DNA of 64,000 bases from Yersinia ruckeri ATCC 29473 (GTDB lineage: Bacteria > Pseudomonadota > Gammaproteobacteria > Enterobacterales > Enterobacteriaceae). Location: NCBI RefSeq assembly GCF_000754815.1, contig NZ_KN150747.1, positions 2,263,908-2,327,907 of the forward strand, given 5' to 3'. Every line of letters begins with the position of its first letter. Position 1 is the first letter of the stretch. Under the pieces are notes generated by a model. That model saw nothing but the letters and a program-made list of their open reading frames with translations, made no database searches and had not been told where the DNA came from. Both the position numbers and the translations under genes were made by a program. Of this stretch, positions 21,970-31,179 are shown piece by piece.

Positions 21970-22872
21970 TTAGGCTCGTCGGGTACGCCAGACGCGGATT
22001 ATTATGCCAGGGCGTGAAAACATCACCAAATTCCCTAACAGAATGAACACCAAACCTAATACGGCATTACCATGCCATTGATAGCCTTCGTAAAATGTCG
22101 ATAGACTCAGTGCCACGAGAGGGAATAATAACGTGCTATATGCCGCGGCATTGGCACCGATACGCCCAACCAGACTGAAATAGAGCGCAAAAGCAATAGC
22201 TGAGCCGAAAATAGCCAGATAAAACAATGCCACGAGATAATGGGTTGACCAATCCAGACTAAAACTATCGTACTGTGTCCAGGCAATGATGCCCATAATT
22301 AGCGTTCCATAACCCATGGCGTAAGTATTGGTTGAGAGCACATCTAAACCGTGGCGCTGATGACGGCTACTGATCATATTTCCCAGCGAAAATCCATAAG
22401 TGCCCAGCAGGCTCAGGCCAATACCTTTGAGCAATGCTGGCTCCAATTGTGCCGCTGTAAGATCGTGCCAGAATAACGCTACAATGCCAGTTAAACCCAG
22501 CATACTGGCCGGAATAAAGTTGGGATTCAGACGTTGGCGGAAGAATATCAGGCCATTTATGGCATTAAACAGTACCGCCATAGAGAAAATAACCGATTCC
22601 AGCCCACTACTGATATAAGCTGCTGCCTGATAAAAACAATAGAAATTAAAACCGAATACGCACATTCCCTGCACAATACAGAATAAGTGATCCTGCAATT
22701 TAATTCGCCGCAGACGGCGGCTTACTAGCAAAATAACCCACATGGTGCTAGTGGCAATGAGAAATCGGTAAAAAATGGATTGGATGACCGGCACTCCACC
22801 TTGTTGCAGGGTAATGGCGATCCAGGTGGTGCCCCAAATCAAGACGACGGCAGTATAAAGCAAGGCATTCAT
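21970..22872 (-). CDS. EamA/DMT-family transporter
   Basis: A 300-residue inner-membrane protein with about ten hydrophobic segments in two EamA repeats (about 1-130 and 145-285), the pattern of drug/metabolite exporters such as YedA and RhaT-like proteins. The N-terminus LIWGTTWIAI is the usual first helix of the family. The substrate is unknown. It is divergent from an AraC-type regulator 181 bases away, which probably controls it. Confidence 0.85.
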   Translation of the reverse strand: MNALLYTAVVLIWGTTWIAITLQQGGVPVIQSIFYRFLIATSTMWVILLVSRRLRRIKLQDHLFCIVQGMCVFGFNFYCFYQAAAYISSGLESVIFSMAVLFNAINGLIFFRQRLNPNFIPASMLGLTGIVALFWHDLTAAQLEPALLKGIGLSLLGTYGFSLGNMISSRHQRHGLDVLSTNTYAMGYGTLIMGIIAWTQYDSFSLDWSTHYLVALFYLAIFGSAIAFALYFSLVGRIGANAAAYSTLLFPLVALSLSTFYEGYQWHGNAVLGLVFILLGNLVMFSRPGIIIRVWRTRRA

Positions 22873-23053
22873 CGCTATTCTCGTTTATAACATGATGAAT
22901 GCAGTATGACTTGCCAGCAATATTCGCGCTTTCAGCTTTTTGCCAGCACTTGCATAATCTTGCGCATTTATTGGTTGGGATAATCGTGAATATCTGGTTT
23001 GATCTTGGTCAACTGAGTACACTGTTATTTCAGTTTTATAAGGAGTCGCCCCG

Positions 23054-23932
23054 GTGAAATCCGCTAATTATCAGGCTTTCGATACCCTGAGAGGCCATAA
23101 GGCACAGTTACAAAACTCGGTGCGGTTAGGGTCGGGCATTCAACTGGCGGCCTGGACGAACAGTAGGGATTGCGTGACACTGGATAATCCTGATCATCAT
23201 ACCCTGAGTTTATACGTAGCCGATGGTTATGAGTGTTACCACAAAACGGCGGGAGGATGGAAAAACGGTGGTGGACCTGATCGGTTTTGTATCATGCCAA
23301 AAGACAGTTATTCCAGTTGGGATGTGCGCACCGATCTCTCATTTGTGCATCTGTATTGTACTGATGATCATTTGCACGAACTGGCCGAAAAAATCTGGGA
23401 TCGCAGCCCGACCTCGCTACAAGTTGATGAGCGGGTATTTGCCGATGATAAACAAATCACGCTGCTATATCGACAGTTTTTACTGAGTTGTGACTGGCAG
23501 GATCGTGCCAATCAATTGACCTTGAGCAGTGCCAGTACCTTATTGCTAACTCATATGTTGCGCCATTATACGCAGTTACAATGGGCATTGCCGCAGGTCA
23601 CTGGCGGCTTGGCACCCAGTGTATTGAATCGGGTGAAAGACTATATAGACAGTCAACTTTCGGAACCTTTGCTACTATCCGATTTGGCCGCGCAGGCACA
23701 GTTAAGCGAATTTCATTTCGCCCGTATGTTTAAACAGAGCACCGGTCTGGCTCCTCATCAATATGTGATGAAATTACGTCTGGAAAAGGCGCAGTCGCTA
23801 CTGCGCTATGGAACATTACCGTTGATCGATATTGCGCTGGTTTGCGGTTTCAGTTCAGCCAGCCATTTCAGTCACCGTTTCAAAAGTACCTTTGGCTATA
23901 CCGCTTCGGCGTTACGGCAGGAATACCGCTGA
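23054..23932 (+). CDS. AraC-family transcriptional regulator
   Basis: A 292-residue regulator with a cupin-like N-terminal part (about 1-185) and a C-terminal AraC DNA-binding domain with two helix-turn-helix motifs (about 195-290: LLLSDLAAQAQLSEFHFARMFK and IALVCGFSSASHFSHRFK are the two units). The start is GTG at 23054 after AAGGAG. It is divergent from the EamA transporter, which is its most likely target. The effector is unknown. Confidence 0.88.
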   Translation: MKSANYQAFDTLRGHKAQLQNSVRLGSGIQLAAWTNSRDCVTLDNPDHHTLSLYVADGYECYHKTAGGWKNGGGPDRFCIMPKDSYSSWDVRTDLSFVHLYCTDDHLHELAEKIWDRSPTSLQVDERVFADDKQITLLYRQFLLSCDWQDRANQLTLSSASTLLLTHMLRHYTQLQWALPQVTGGLAPSVLNRVKDYIDSQLSEPLLLSDLAAQAQLSEFHFARMFKQSTGLAPHQYVMKLRLEKAQSLLRYGTLPLIDIALVCGFSSASHFSHRFKSTFGYTASALRQEYR

Positions 23933-24143
23933 TACTCGGTTCTGCATAATAATATTCATTGTGGATATCTCAGAGGTCTGCAAAGGATCGGGTTTTAAAT
24001 ATGCAGGGCAACTCAGGCAGACTATCGTGGTTAATAGGCCAAATAGGGATATCGAGAGGTTCGCGATCATCAATACAGAATAGCCAACAGTTAACCAGAT
24101 AGTCGCCCTATGGTTATCCAAGGATAACGTTAACAACAAAGAG
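23933..24143. other. Intergenic region
   Basis: No gene recognised between the AraC gene and repeat copy 2. Open frames crossing here on both strands run through the repeat and look like chance. Confidence 0.4.
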
Positions 24144-24245
24144 CCACTGAAGTGGTCAGACTGCTGACAAACCGCGATCCTGCGATCTCTGCCGGTTTTC
24201 ACCGCAGCGAGCACTTTGTCATTAACCTCAACCACCAAAGTGGTG
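24144..24245. repeat. Short palindromic repeat, copy 2, uninterrupted
   Basis: About 102 bases, in inverse orientation to copy 1 at 11123-11318. The tips are small palindromes, CCACT-GA-AGTGG (24144-24155) and CCAC-CAA-AGTGG at the right end. The core blocks (CAGACTGCTGACAAA, CCGCGATCCTGCGATC, CCGCAGCGAGCACTTTGTC) equal copy 1 with few changes. It shows the element without the second insert. Confidence 0.75.
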
Positions 24246-24484
24246 TTGACCGGATCTTCAAATCCACATCGAGCTTATTTAGTGTAGGTGAAAGCCGCGC
24301 TTCGCTGTTTTCTAGGTTGTGTGGGGACGGATACTTTATTATGGAGGGAGAGAGGGTTTATGATTTAAACATTATCTGGATTCAATAGCAGTGCTTAATA
24401 CGATAATCCAGAGATGGTTAAATAAAAAAGTGAGCATGGAAATAAATTATCTTTTTTTATCTTTGCAGCACGCGAAATGCAAGA

Positions 24485-24502
24485 GTGTCATTATACTGTA
24501 AT
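24485..24502 (+). promoter_or_regulatory. Pho box upstream of phoH
   Basis: GTGTCAT (24485-24491), four bases TATA, then CTGTAAT (24496-24502) form two direct repeats with 11-base spacing, as in PhoB sites (CTGTCAT-N4-CTGTCAT), with one mismatch in each half. E. coli phoH is PhoB-controlled, which supports the call. Confidence 0.65.
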
Positions 24503-24891
24503 CATCTGGCGGTAATTTTCACACGGTGTACAGCTTAGGCTGTTATTTATCACTGCGAGGATCGCTAATGGTAAAGTCCTGGTTAGGGCTATTAAGGCAA
24601 GAGCACTTATTTCACCCCCAAACTCGTTGTAACGAGGGTCGACTCACCGTCTCTCAATTATTGGTTCAAAATCTAACTTCTCCCTCTGATATTTTATGTT
24701 TATCCCGGATGTTTCTCCCCTGCGTTAGTGTATTCAACACATCCCTAAAGGGATGGAGTTGTTTGCGTTATATGCATTTTTCATTGGCTATTATTGGCTA
24801 CGAAGGAAGCCAAAAACCTAATCCGTATGTGAAACATAATCGCGCAGGCAGTCACTGCTGCGGTAGGTGAAACAAACTGTAAGGTGCCATT
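24503..24891 (+). other. Long leader of phoH
   Basis: About 390 bases lie between the Pho box and the phoH start. It contains small hairpins, such as CTCGTT-GT-AACGAG around 24623-24636 and the GCAGGCAGTCACTGCTGC stretch just before the gene. An ORF of about 100 codons from 24568 lacks any family resemblance. The region may be a structured 5' leader, may hold a second promoter, or may encode an RNA; I cannot decide. Confidence 0.4.
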
Positions 24892-25680
24892 ATGGGAAGA
24901 CAAAAAGCAGTGATCAAAGCTCGTCGTGAAGCGAAACGTGTGATAAGACGTGATTCACGTAGCCATCGTCAACGTGAGGAAGAAAATGTGACATCGTTAG
25001 TTCAAATGGGCGGTGTTGAATCCATTGGGATGGCGCGGGATAGTCGTGATACTTCTGCTATTGTGGCGCGAACTGAAGCTCAGAGTCATTACCTGGAAGC
25101 GATAGCCAGTAAGCAACTTATTTTCGCCACTGGCGAGGCGGGTTGCGGCAAAACCTATATCAGTGCCGCGAAAGCAGCGGAAGCATTAATTCACAAAGAA
25201 ATTGATCGGATTATTGTTACCCGGCCAGTTTTGCAGGCAGATGAAGATCTGGGTTTTTTACCCGGTGATATCTCTGAGAAATTTGCACCTTATTTCCGCC
25301 CGGTCTATGACATTCTACTGCGCCGTTTGGGATCATCATTTATGCAATATTGTTTGCGACCGGAAATTGGCAAAGTGGAAATTGCTCCTTTTGCTTATAT
25401 GCGTGGACGGACGTTTGAAAATGCAGTGGTCATCCTGGATGAAGCACAGAACGTGACGGCCAGCCAAATGAAAATGTTTCTGACTCGCCTAGGAGAGAAC
25501 GTAACGGTAATCGTTAATGGCGATATTACCCAGTGTGATTTACCTCGTGGCGTCAAATCGGGTCTGAGCGATGCGATGGAACGTTTCTCTGAGGATGAGA
25601 TGATAGGAATTATCCGTTTTGATAAACAAGATTGTGTTCGCTCGGCGTTGTGTCAGCGGACGTTAAACGCATATTCCTGA
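24892..25680 (+). CDS. phoH: PhoH-family phosphate-starvation ATPase
   Basis: A cytoplasmic ATPase of the PhoH family, 262 residues. The N-terminal 50 residues are very basic. The P-loop domain has Walker A GEAGCGKT at 81-88 and Walker B VVILDEAQ at 179-186, plus the family's NGDITQCDLP block that follows in superfamily 1 helicase-like folds. The biochemical role is still unclear; in E. coli the gene belongs to the phosphate-starvation regulon. A TAAGG ribosome binding site precedes the ATG. It converges with chaA over a shared terminator. Confidence 0.92.
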   Translation: MGRQKAVIKARREAKRVIRRDSRSHRQREEENVTSLVQMGGVESIGMARDSRDTSAIVARTEAQSHYLEAIASKQLIFATGEAGCGKTYISAAKAAEALIHKEIDRIIVTRPVLQADEDLGFLPGDISEKFAPYFRPVYDILLRRLGSSFMQYCLRPEIGKVEIAPFAYMRGRTFENAVVILDEAQNVTASQMKMFLTRLGENVTVIVNGDITQCDLPRGVKSGLSDAMERFSEDEMIGIIRFDKQDCVRSALCQRTLNAYS

Positions 25681-25711
25681 TGCGGTAATGTTCTGTCGGT
25701 AAATTAATGCC

Positions 25712-25742
25712 AAAAGGGCAAGCGCTATGCTTGCCCTTGTCT
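25712..25742. terminator. Bidirectional terminator between phoH and chaA
   Basis: AAGGGCAAGC (25714-25723) pairs perfectly with GCTTGCCCTT (25729-25738), loop GCTAT. A-run on the left and T-rich bases on the right allow function on both strands. Confidence 0.8.
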
Positions 25743-25760
25743 ATCCAAACGGATCTGAAA

Positions 25761-26870
25761 CTACAGCATAATAGTCATCATGTAGGCGGCAAATAATGCC
25801 AGATGAGCGGTGCCATTCAGGACATTGGTTCTGCCACTGGAGAATGAAACCTGACACAACACCAATACGCTGACCATCACGACCATGTGTGGGGCTTCCA
25901 GGCCAAAGGTCAATTCCTGCCCGGTTAATACCGCAATCAGCGTCACCGCAGGTACTGTGAGAGAGATTGTTGCCAGCACTGAGCCGAAGAACAGGTTCAT
26001 GGCGCGCTGTACCTGATTGGCCAATACCGCTTTTAATGCCCCCAAACCTTCAGGTGACAGAATCAGCAAAGCGATAAGAAAACCAGTAAATTTGGCGGGA
26101 GCATTCAGCTCAGTGAGCAGACTTTCCAACGGATTCGCGTCAAATTTGGTCACGGCAATAACAGCCATCAAATGCACCAATAACCAAAATGTATGCCATA
26201 GACTGCTGTGGGAAGAGGGTTTACCGTGGTGAGGATCGGTAGGATCATCACCTTCATCTTCGTGTTCATACACAAACAGGCTTTGGTGTGTTTTGGTTTG
26301 AATTACCAGAAACACGCCGTACATCGCAGCGGAAATTAATGCGGCAACCAGTGATTGCGCCACGCTGAAGTTACCACCTGGAAAAGTCGCGGGCAGTACC
26401 AATACAATGATAGCCAGAGGAAAGATCGCCATCAGGTACTGCTTGATACCGACCAGATTGACGTGTTGGGTGGCGAATTTACGGCCACCTAGCAGTAGCG
26501 ATATACCAACCAGCCCACCCACGACAATCATAATAATAGAATATAGAGTGTCTCGCATCAGCGCGGGTGCCGCATCCCCAGTAGCCATTATTGCGGAGAT
26601 TAAGCTGACTTCCAGTACCACAACGGACAGACTGAGAATCAAGGAACCATAGGGTTCACCCAAACGGTGAGCCAGAACGTCGGCATGGCGAACCACGCTG
26701 AAAGCGCTGCTAAGAATGGCCACTAGGGCAATAAGATTGATAACAATGATGGCGGTAAAGTTGCTGGTATTTCCCCATGAGCTGAGGATAACTAACGCGA
26801 TGACGGGCAGAATAAGAGAATATTCGTGATGGCGGGATTTAGATCGGCCAGGATCTTGCTGAGACTTCAT
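25761..26870 (-). CDS. chaA: Sodium-potassium/calcium:proton antiporter ChaA
   Basis: An inner-membrane cation/proton exchanger of 369 residues (E. coli ChaA has 366). It has about eleven membrane segments in two halves, each with the CaCA alpha-repeat acidic motif (GEPYGSLILSLSVVVLEVSLI near residue 72 and LILSPEGLGALKAV near 267), and an acidic, His-rich cytoplasmic linker (HEDEGDDPTDPHH near 201). It exports Ca2+, Na+ or K+ at alkaline pH. GGAG precedes the ATG. Confidence 0.94.
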   Translation of the reverse strand: MKSQQDPGRSKSRHHEYSLILPVIALVILSSWGNTSNFTAIIVINLIALVAILSSAFSVVRHADVLAHRLGEPYGSLILSLSVVVLEVSLISAIMATGDAAPALMRDTLYSIIMIVVGGLVGISLLLGGRKFATQHVNLVGIKQYLMAIFPLAIIVLVLPATFPGGNFSVAQSLVAALISAAMYGVFLVIQTKTHQSLFVYEHEDEGDDPTDPHHGKPSSHSSLWHTFWLLVHLMAVIAVTKFDANPLESLLTELNAPAKFTGFLIALLILSPEGLGALKAVLANQVQRAMNLFFGSVLATISLTVPAVTLIAVLTGQELTFGLEAPHMVVMVSVLVLCQVSFSSGRTNVLNGTAHLALFAAYMMTIML

Positions 26871-27100
26871 TTCAGGTGCGCTCCTTATTATTTTATAGCT
26901 CTAAAAGTAGCGTTAAGTCCGTTTGACGTACATAAAGTGACTATTTACAAAAAAAAGAGGCCAATACTAGCAAATAACAAGAGGTTGGTAGTATTTATTT
27001 ACCTATTTTTTAACACGAGCCAATCTAGTCCGCCAACTCATTTAAGGATGGACATATCAGGGCGATATGTCCAAGACCGGGCAGAAATTTATCTTGTCGA

Positions 27101-27937
27101 TCAGCTATCGAGATTATCCATCACATCATGGCGTTTCTGATGATAGGCTTCTTCGGTCATCCCTTCGCGCCAGTAAGGTACGGCGTAGAGTTGTTCGCGC
27201 TCACAACCTTTTTCACGACGCAGATAACGGCGCAGTAGCACCACCAATTTATCTTCGCCTGCCAACCAAAACATGACATTTTCCGTCGGTAAGTCGAATG
27301 AACAGAATTGAGTGACGATTTCATCCGTTTTCTCTGTTCCACCAATGATCCAGTTCAGTTCGATACCGACCGGTTTTTTCAGATCAATTCTGTCCTGATC
27401 GCTATCAATGCGAATGATGACCTGGCCTTCAACCTGCGCTGGCAGGGATGCCAGCAATGCAGCGATGGCGGGTAGTGAGGACGGGTCGCCAACCAGATAA
27501 TAATGTTGCGCCGCAGGCAGCATTGGGTGCGGGCCGCCGGGATTGCTGATGCCAATCCAATCATTTTCCTGTGCATTACGGGCAAAATCGACCGCAGGGC
27601 CATGATGGTCGTGGATGGCAAATTCAATGTCTATTTCACCGACGGCAGGACGTATGGCTCGCACTGTGTAGGTGCGTACCACGGGGCGTCTTTTTCCTTC
27701 CGGCCAAATCGGGCCTTTATCACTGAATACCGGTAATGTCGGTTGAGTTTGCCCAGCTTGCGGAAGAAATAATTTCAAATGAGCCCCTGCGCTATCGGTA
27801 GGATAATTGGCTAGAGAAGGGCTATAAAAGGTAATACGACGTAGATGCGGGGAGATATCTGATACTTTTTTGACCTGAACCAAACGGGGCGGTGGCGCAC
27901 GATAAGGGGGGTTGTTTACAATAGCGTCAGTGGTCAC
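27101..27937 (-). CDS. Siderophore-interacting FAD reductase (ViuB/SIP family)
   Basis: A 278-residue cytoplasmic flavoprotein of the siderophore-interacting protein family, which releases iron from ferric siderophores by reduction. The N-terminal FAD-binding barrel has the RTYTVR motif near residue 88 (R-x-Y-T/S) and the C-terminal NAD(P)H-like domain contains GDPSSLPAIAALL near 150. A Fur-like site with an overlapping promoter lies upstream, as expected for iron uptake. No siderophore receptor or synthesis gene is close by. Confidence 0.9.
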   Translation of the reverse strand: MTTDAIVNNPPYRAPPPRLVQVKKVSDISPHLRRITFYSPSLANYPTDSAGAHLKLFLPQAGQTQPTLPVFSDKGPIWPEGKRRPVVRTYTVRAIRPAVGEIDIEFAIHDHHGPAVDFARNAQENDWIGISNPGGPHPMLPAAQHYYLVGDPSSLPAIAALLASLPAQVEGQVIIRIDSDQDRIDLKKPVGIELNWIIGGTEKTDEIVTQFCSFDLPTENVMFWLAGEDKLVVLLRRYLRREKGCEREQLYAVPYWREGMTEEAYHQKRHDVMDNLDS

Positions 27938-28024
27938 GTTCTCATCCTTTTCATTGTATTCAATATTCAGTCATGCAGAGATGGGCTGTTTCAATGAGAG
28001 GATTATATCACCGAGTTATGTGAA

Positions 28025-28039
28025 TGATAATTATTTACA
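28025..28039 (-). promoter_or_regulatory. Probable Fur box and promoter of the SIP gene
   Basis: TGATAATTATTTACA has a complete left half of the Fur 7-1-7 motif and a weaker right half. On the minus strand it overlaps a -35-like TTATCA, followed 17 bases later by a perfect TATAAT. The site is about 90 bases before the SIP start. Confidence 0.6.
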
Positions 28040-28121
28040 TATATTTAATGCGCTGATAAATAATGATGTCAGATGTTTTTTGCCAATCATGACTCGGAGC
28101 AGGGACTGGCACCGCTGAAAT

Positions 28122-29879
28122 TCAGTCTAAATTGTTATTATCTGGTGGGAACTGGATACGAACTTCAGTTCCACCTGTTTCTCGTTGTCGAATTTCGCAC
28201 TGCCCGCCCAAACTGTGGGCGCGATCGTGCATAATCATTAATCCATAATGGTTAGGACGCGCGCTGCTGTCGCCAATACCTAAACCGTTATCCTGCACCA
28301 CCATCACCACTTTCTCTTGTTCGCGAAACACTTGAATACTGACCTGAGTACATTGAGCGTGCTTATAAATATTATTCAGCGCCTCGCGGGCGACCTGTAC
28401 CAGATGAATAGCTTGATGTGCGGGGATCAACTCTGGCGGAAGCTGATAATCAAGCGTAACCGGTACGCCGATTCGGTCGCTAAACTCTGCCGCGCTGGCT
28501 TCCAATGCCGCATTCAGCGTGGCTTCGTTGAGTTTTAACCTGAAGGTGGTGAGTAATTCGCGCAACTGCCGGTAGGCAATATTTAGCTCCTCACGCATTT
28601 GTTGCATCAATACCTGGCTGGGTTCGGGGAGATCTTTTGCATGCTGTTGTAGACAACTGATCTGAATTTTCAGGCAAGAAAGAGATTGAGCGATCGAATC
28701 ATGCAGTTCACGGGCAATCGCGGAGCGTTCGTTCATTAGCAATAACTGTTGCTGATGTCGGGCCTGATTCTCCAGCGCCAGCGTGCTGGTTAACTGTTCG
28801 ACCAGCATATGGATCAACTGTTGCTGATCAGTATTAAGCGGTTGGTCAACGGGCTGTCTGGCCAATAGCAGACCATATTGCTCCAGTTTGTCACTCAGGC
28901 TCCAACTTAGCGATTCCCACTGGTAACTCGGCGTCAGGGCATGCTCCAGATCGGCGCTACTGATAATGGAACTTTGTGCCGTATTGAGCGGATTATGATA
29001 GCTATCACCCGCGCTACCATACAAACAGATCTGAATATTTTTCAGTGGCGTTAGGGATTGTAATTGCTCGATAACCGGGGTTAAACGCTGCGCCAGAGGC
29101 TGATGGGTATGCAATTCCTGGCTGCTGCGATACAGGAAAGCCAACACCTGATTTTTTTGTTGCAAATCAGCGGTTTTTTCTTCAACCCGTTGCTCGAGAT
29201 CGGTATAAATCAGCGACAGCTCCTGCGACATGCGATTTAAGGCCATTCCCAACGTTCCCATTTCGTCTCGATTATGGGTCAGGGTGTAGCGTCGACTGAA
29301 ATCACCACGGGCAATGGCATTCGCCATGGCAATGAGCTGTAGCCAAGGGCGCAGTAACCGACGGCGCAGATAGAAGGTTGTGGCGAGCAACAGCACCAGC
29401 GTCAGGGCAATAAACACCCATTGAATCACCGATACCCGCACGATTCGTTGTTCGGTTTTATGGTCGATAGCCAGCACCAGAGCATCAAGTTGGTGAACAA
29501 AATTGGCCACCTGTGGCGCGACATCTTCAGCACGCTGCGCCTGCTGTAAATCCGGTTTCAGGATTTGGCTCCAGTACTGATTGAGCTGTAAATAGGGTTT
29601 GGTCAGGCCTTCTCGTTGCAGGGATTGTTGTAGGTCTATGCTGGTTTTATCCCGCTCCAACGCGTCGATATAGGGTAAATCATCACGCTTTAACGGTACC
29701 ATTGATAGCAAACGATAGCTTTGCATCCGCAGCGAACCCGCTTTGTTAATCGCATGGGCATTGCCCTGAATACTGTGAGCCATCCACGAAGAAATACTCA
29801 TACCGGCCAGACCCAACAAACTCAGTAACAGCATCATCAGGGCAACCTGATTAACCAGGGGGATCAGGTAGCGTTTCAT
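28122..29879 (-). CDS. narX: Nitrate/nitrite sensor kinase NarX
   Basis: A membrane histidine kinase of 585 residues (E. coli NarX has 598). After TM1 (about 9-32) the periplasmic P-box NKAGSLRMQSYRLLSMV at 45-61 is the nitrate-sensing motif, in the NarX version rather than that of NarQ. TM2 (about 150-172), HAMP, a central signalling module, and an HPK7-type transmitter with phospho-accepting His393 (ARELHDSIAQS) and ATP-binding DNGLGI follow. In E. coli narL directly follows narX; here the downstream gene is the siderophore reductase, so the partner must lie elsewhere. Confidence 0.94.
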   Translation of the reverse strand: MKRYLIPLVNQVALMMLLLSLLGLAGMSISSWMAHSIQGNAHAINKAGSLRMQSYRLLSMVPLKRDDLPYIDALERDKTSIDLQQSLQREGLTKPYLQLNQYWSQILKPDLQQAQRAEDVAPQVANFVHQLDALVLAIDHKTEQRIVRVSVIQWVFIALTLVLLLATTFYLRRRLLRPWLQLIAMANAIARGDFSRRYTLTHNRDEMGTLGMALNRMSQELSLIYTDLEQRVEEKTADLQQKNQVLAFLYRSSQELHTHQPLAQRLTPVIEQLQSLTPLKNIQICLYGSAGDSYHNPLNTAQSSIISSADLEHALTPSYQWESLSWSLSDKLEQYGLLLARQPVDQPLNTDQQQLIHMLVEQLTSTLALENQARHQQQLLLMNERSAIARELHDSIAQSLSCLKIQISCLQQHAKDLPEPSQVLMQQMREELNIAYRQLRELLTTFRLKLNEATLNAALEASAAEFSDRIGVPVTLDYQLPPELIPAHQAIHLVQVAREALNNIYKHAQCTQVSIQVFREQEKVVMVVQDNGLGIGDSSARPNHYGLMIMHDRAHSLGGQCEIRQRETGGTEVRIQFPPDNNNLD

Positions 29880-29943
29880 TCAGTGGATTCCTCGCGATAA
29901 TCATCCCTACTACCTTAGCGTTTTTGTGGATAAAGCGTTAGTA

Positions 29944-30111
29944 CTAATGGCTTTTCATCCCGGCGGCGGTCATCATCATGCGAAACAGCATAGAAACCAT
30001 CAGCAGTGCCAGCACGCTGCCACACCATATCAAGATCAGCCAGCCCAGTTTTTTCCACCAAGGGGCGACATGGCTGTTAGCTTCCACGCGCGTTGACGTT
30101 TTTTTAAACAT
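29944..30111 (-). CDS. Small DUF2474-type protein of the cio operon
   Basis: A 55-residue protein from ATG 30111, too short for many gene finders. It starts MFKKTSTRVEANSHVAPWWK and then has a single membrane helix (about 22-45) with the WWKKLGWLILIWCGSV pattern known from DUF2474 proteins encoded after cioAB. It is probably an accessory subunit of the oxidase, comparable to CydX. It follows cioB at 58 bases. Confidence 0.8.
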   Translation of the reverse strand: MFKKTSTRVEANSHVAPWWKKLGWLILIWCGSVLALLMVSMLFRMMMTAAGMKSH

Positions 30112-30169
30112 AGTCTTTCCTGTGACTCAAGCGAGAAGATGTGGGCTGGCATCACCAGCCCGTAGAAAA

Positions 30170-31177
30170 TCAGTGATAGCCTTGATCATGATTAATCTTG
30201 CCGCGGAACACGTAATAGCTCCAGAAGGTATAAACCAGAATAATTGGGATAATAAACAGTGCGCCAACCAGCATAAAACCGAGGCTTTGCGGCGGTGCGG
30301 CGGCGGCCCAAAAGGTGATGGATGGTGGGATCAGATAAGGCCAGATACTGATGCCTAATCCGCTGTAACCGAGGAATACCAATAACAGTGTCAATAGGAA
30401 AGGAGCATAGTGACCACGTAATTGCACGCTGCGCAACAATGCCCAGGTTGTCAGCAATACCAGTATTGGAACCGGTAGGAACGCGTAGAGATTAGGTAAA
30501 CTGAACCAACGTTCGGCAATCTGAGGGTGAGCCAGCGGCGTCCATAGGCTGATAATTCCGATCACTAATAACATCAGTAAGGTGAGCGGCGTAGCCAGGC
30601 GCAGCATGGCATTTTGCAGGTGCCCTTCAGTCTTCATCACCAGCCAAGTACAGCCGAGTAGGGCATAGGCGATCACTAAACCCAAACCTGAAAACAGAGC
30701 GAACGGAGTCAACCAGTCAAAAGGCCCACCGGTATAAGCGCGGCCGGTTACCTCGAAACCGTTAATAAAAGCGCCAAGCACCACGCCTTGGGTAAAGGTT
30801 GCCAGCAGAGAACCACCAATAAAAGCCTTATCCCAAATATGCTGCTTCTCCGGGCTGGCTTTAAAGCGGAATTCAAAGGCCACACCACGGAAAATCAGCC
30901 CGAGCAGCATGAGTGTTAATGGAATGGTCAAAGCATCCAGAATCACCGCATAAGCCAGCGGGAAGGCACCGAATAACGCCGCACCGCCCAAGACCAGCCA
31001 GGTTTCATTACCGTCCCAAACCGGTGCTACGCTGTTCATCATCAAATCGCGATCACGACTGTCCTTCACCAATGGGAACAACATACCGATACCCAAATCA
31101 AAACCGTCCATCACCACATACATCATGGTACTGAATACAATAATGACAAACCAAATCAGTGGAAGATCCATACCCAT
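30170..31177 (-). CDS. cioB: Cyanide-insensitive bd-type oxidase subunit II
   Basis: Subunit II of a bd-type quinol oxidase, 335 residues, with about eight to nine membrane helices. The N-terminus MGMDLPLIWFVII and the following MDGFDLGIGMLFPLV match Pseudomonas CioB much better than E. coli CydB or AppB. It starts two bases after the cioA stop, so translation is probably coupled. Confidence 0.92.
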   Translation of the reverse strand: MGMDLPLIWFVIIVFSTMMYVVMDGFDLGIGMLFPLVKDSRDRDLMMNSVAPVWDGNETWLVLGGAALFGAFPLAYAVILDALTIPLTLMLLGLIFRGVAFEFRFKASPEKQHIWDKAFIGGSLLATFTQGVVLGAFINGFEVTGRAYTGGPFDWLTPFALFSGLGLVIAYALLGCTWLVMKTEGHLQNAMLRLATPLTLLMLLVIGIISLWTPLAHPQIAERWFSLPNLYAFLPVPILVLLTTWALLRSVQLRGHYAPFLLTLLLVFLGYSGLGISIWPYLIPPSITFWAAAAPPQSLGFMLVGALFIIPIILVYTFWSYYVFRGKINHDQGYH

Positions 31178-31179
31178 AT

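Noticed and set aside
24526-24870. 115-codon open frame before phoH
   Set aside because: Composition rich in Ser, Cys and Leu without domain, and it overlaps the Pho-controlled leader; more likely leader than gene.
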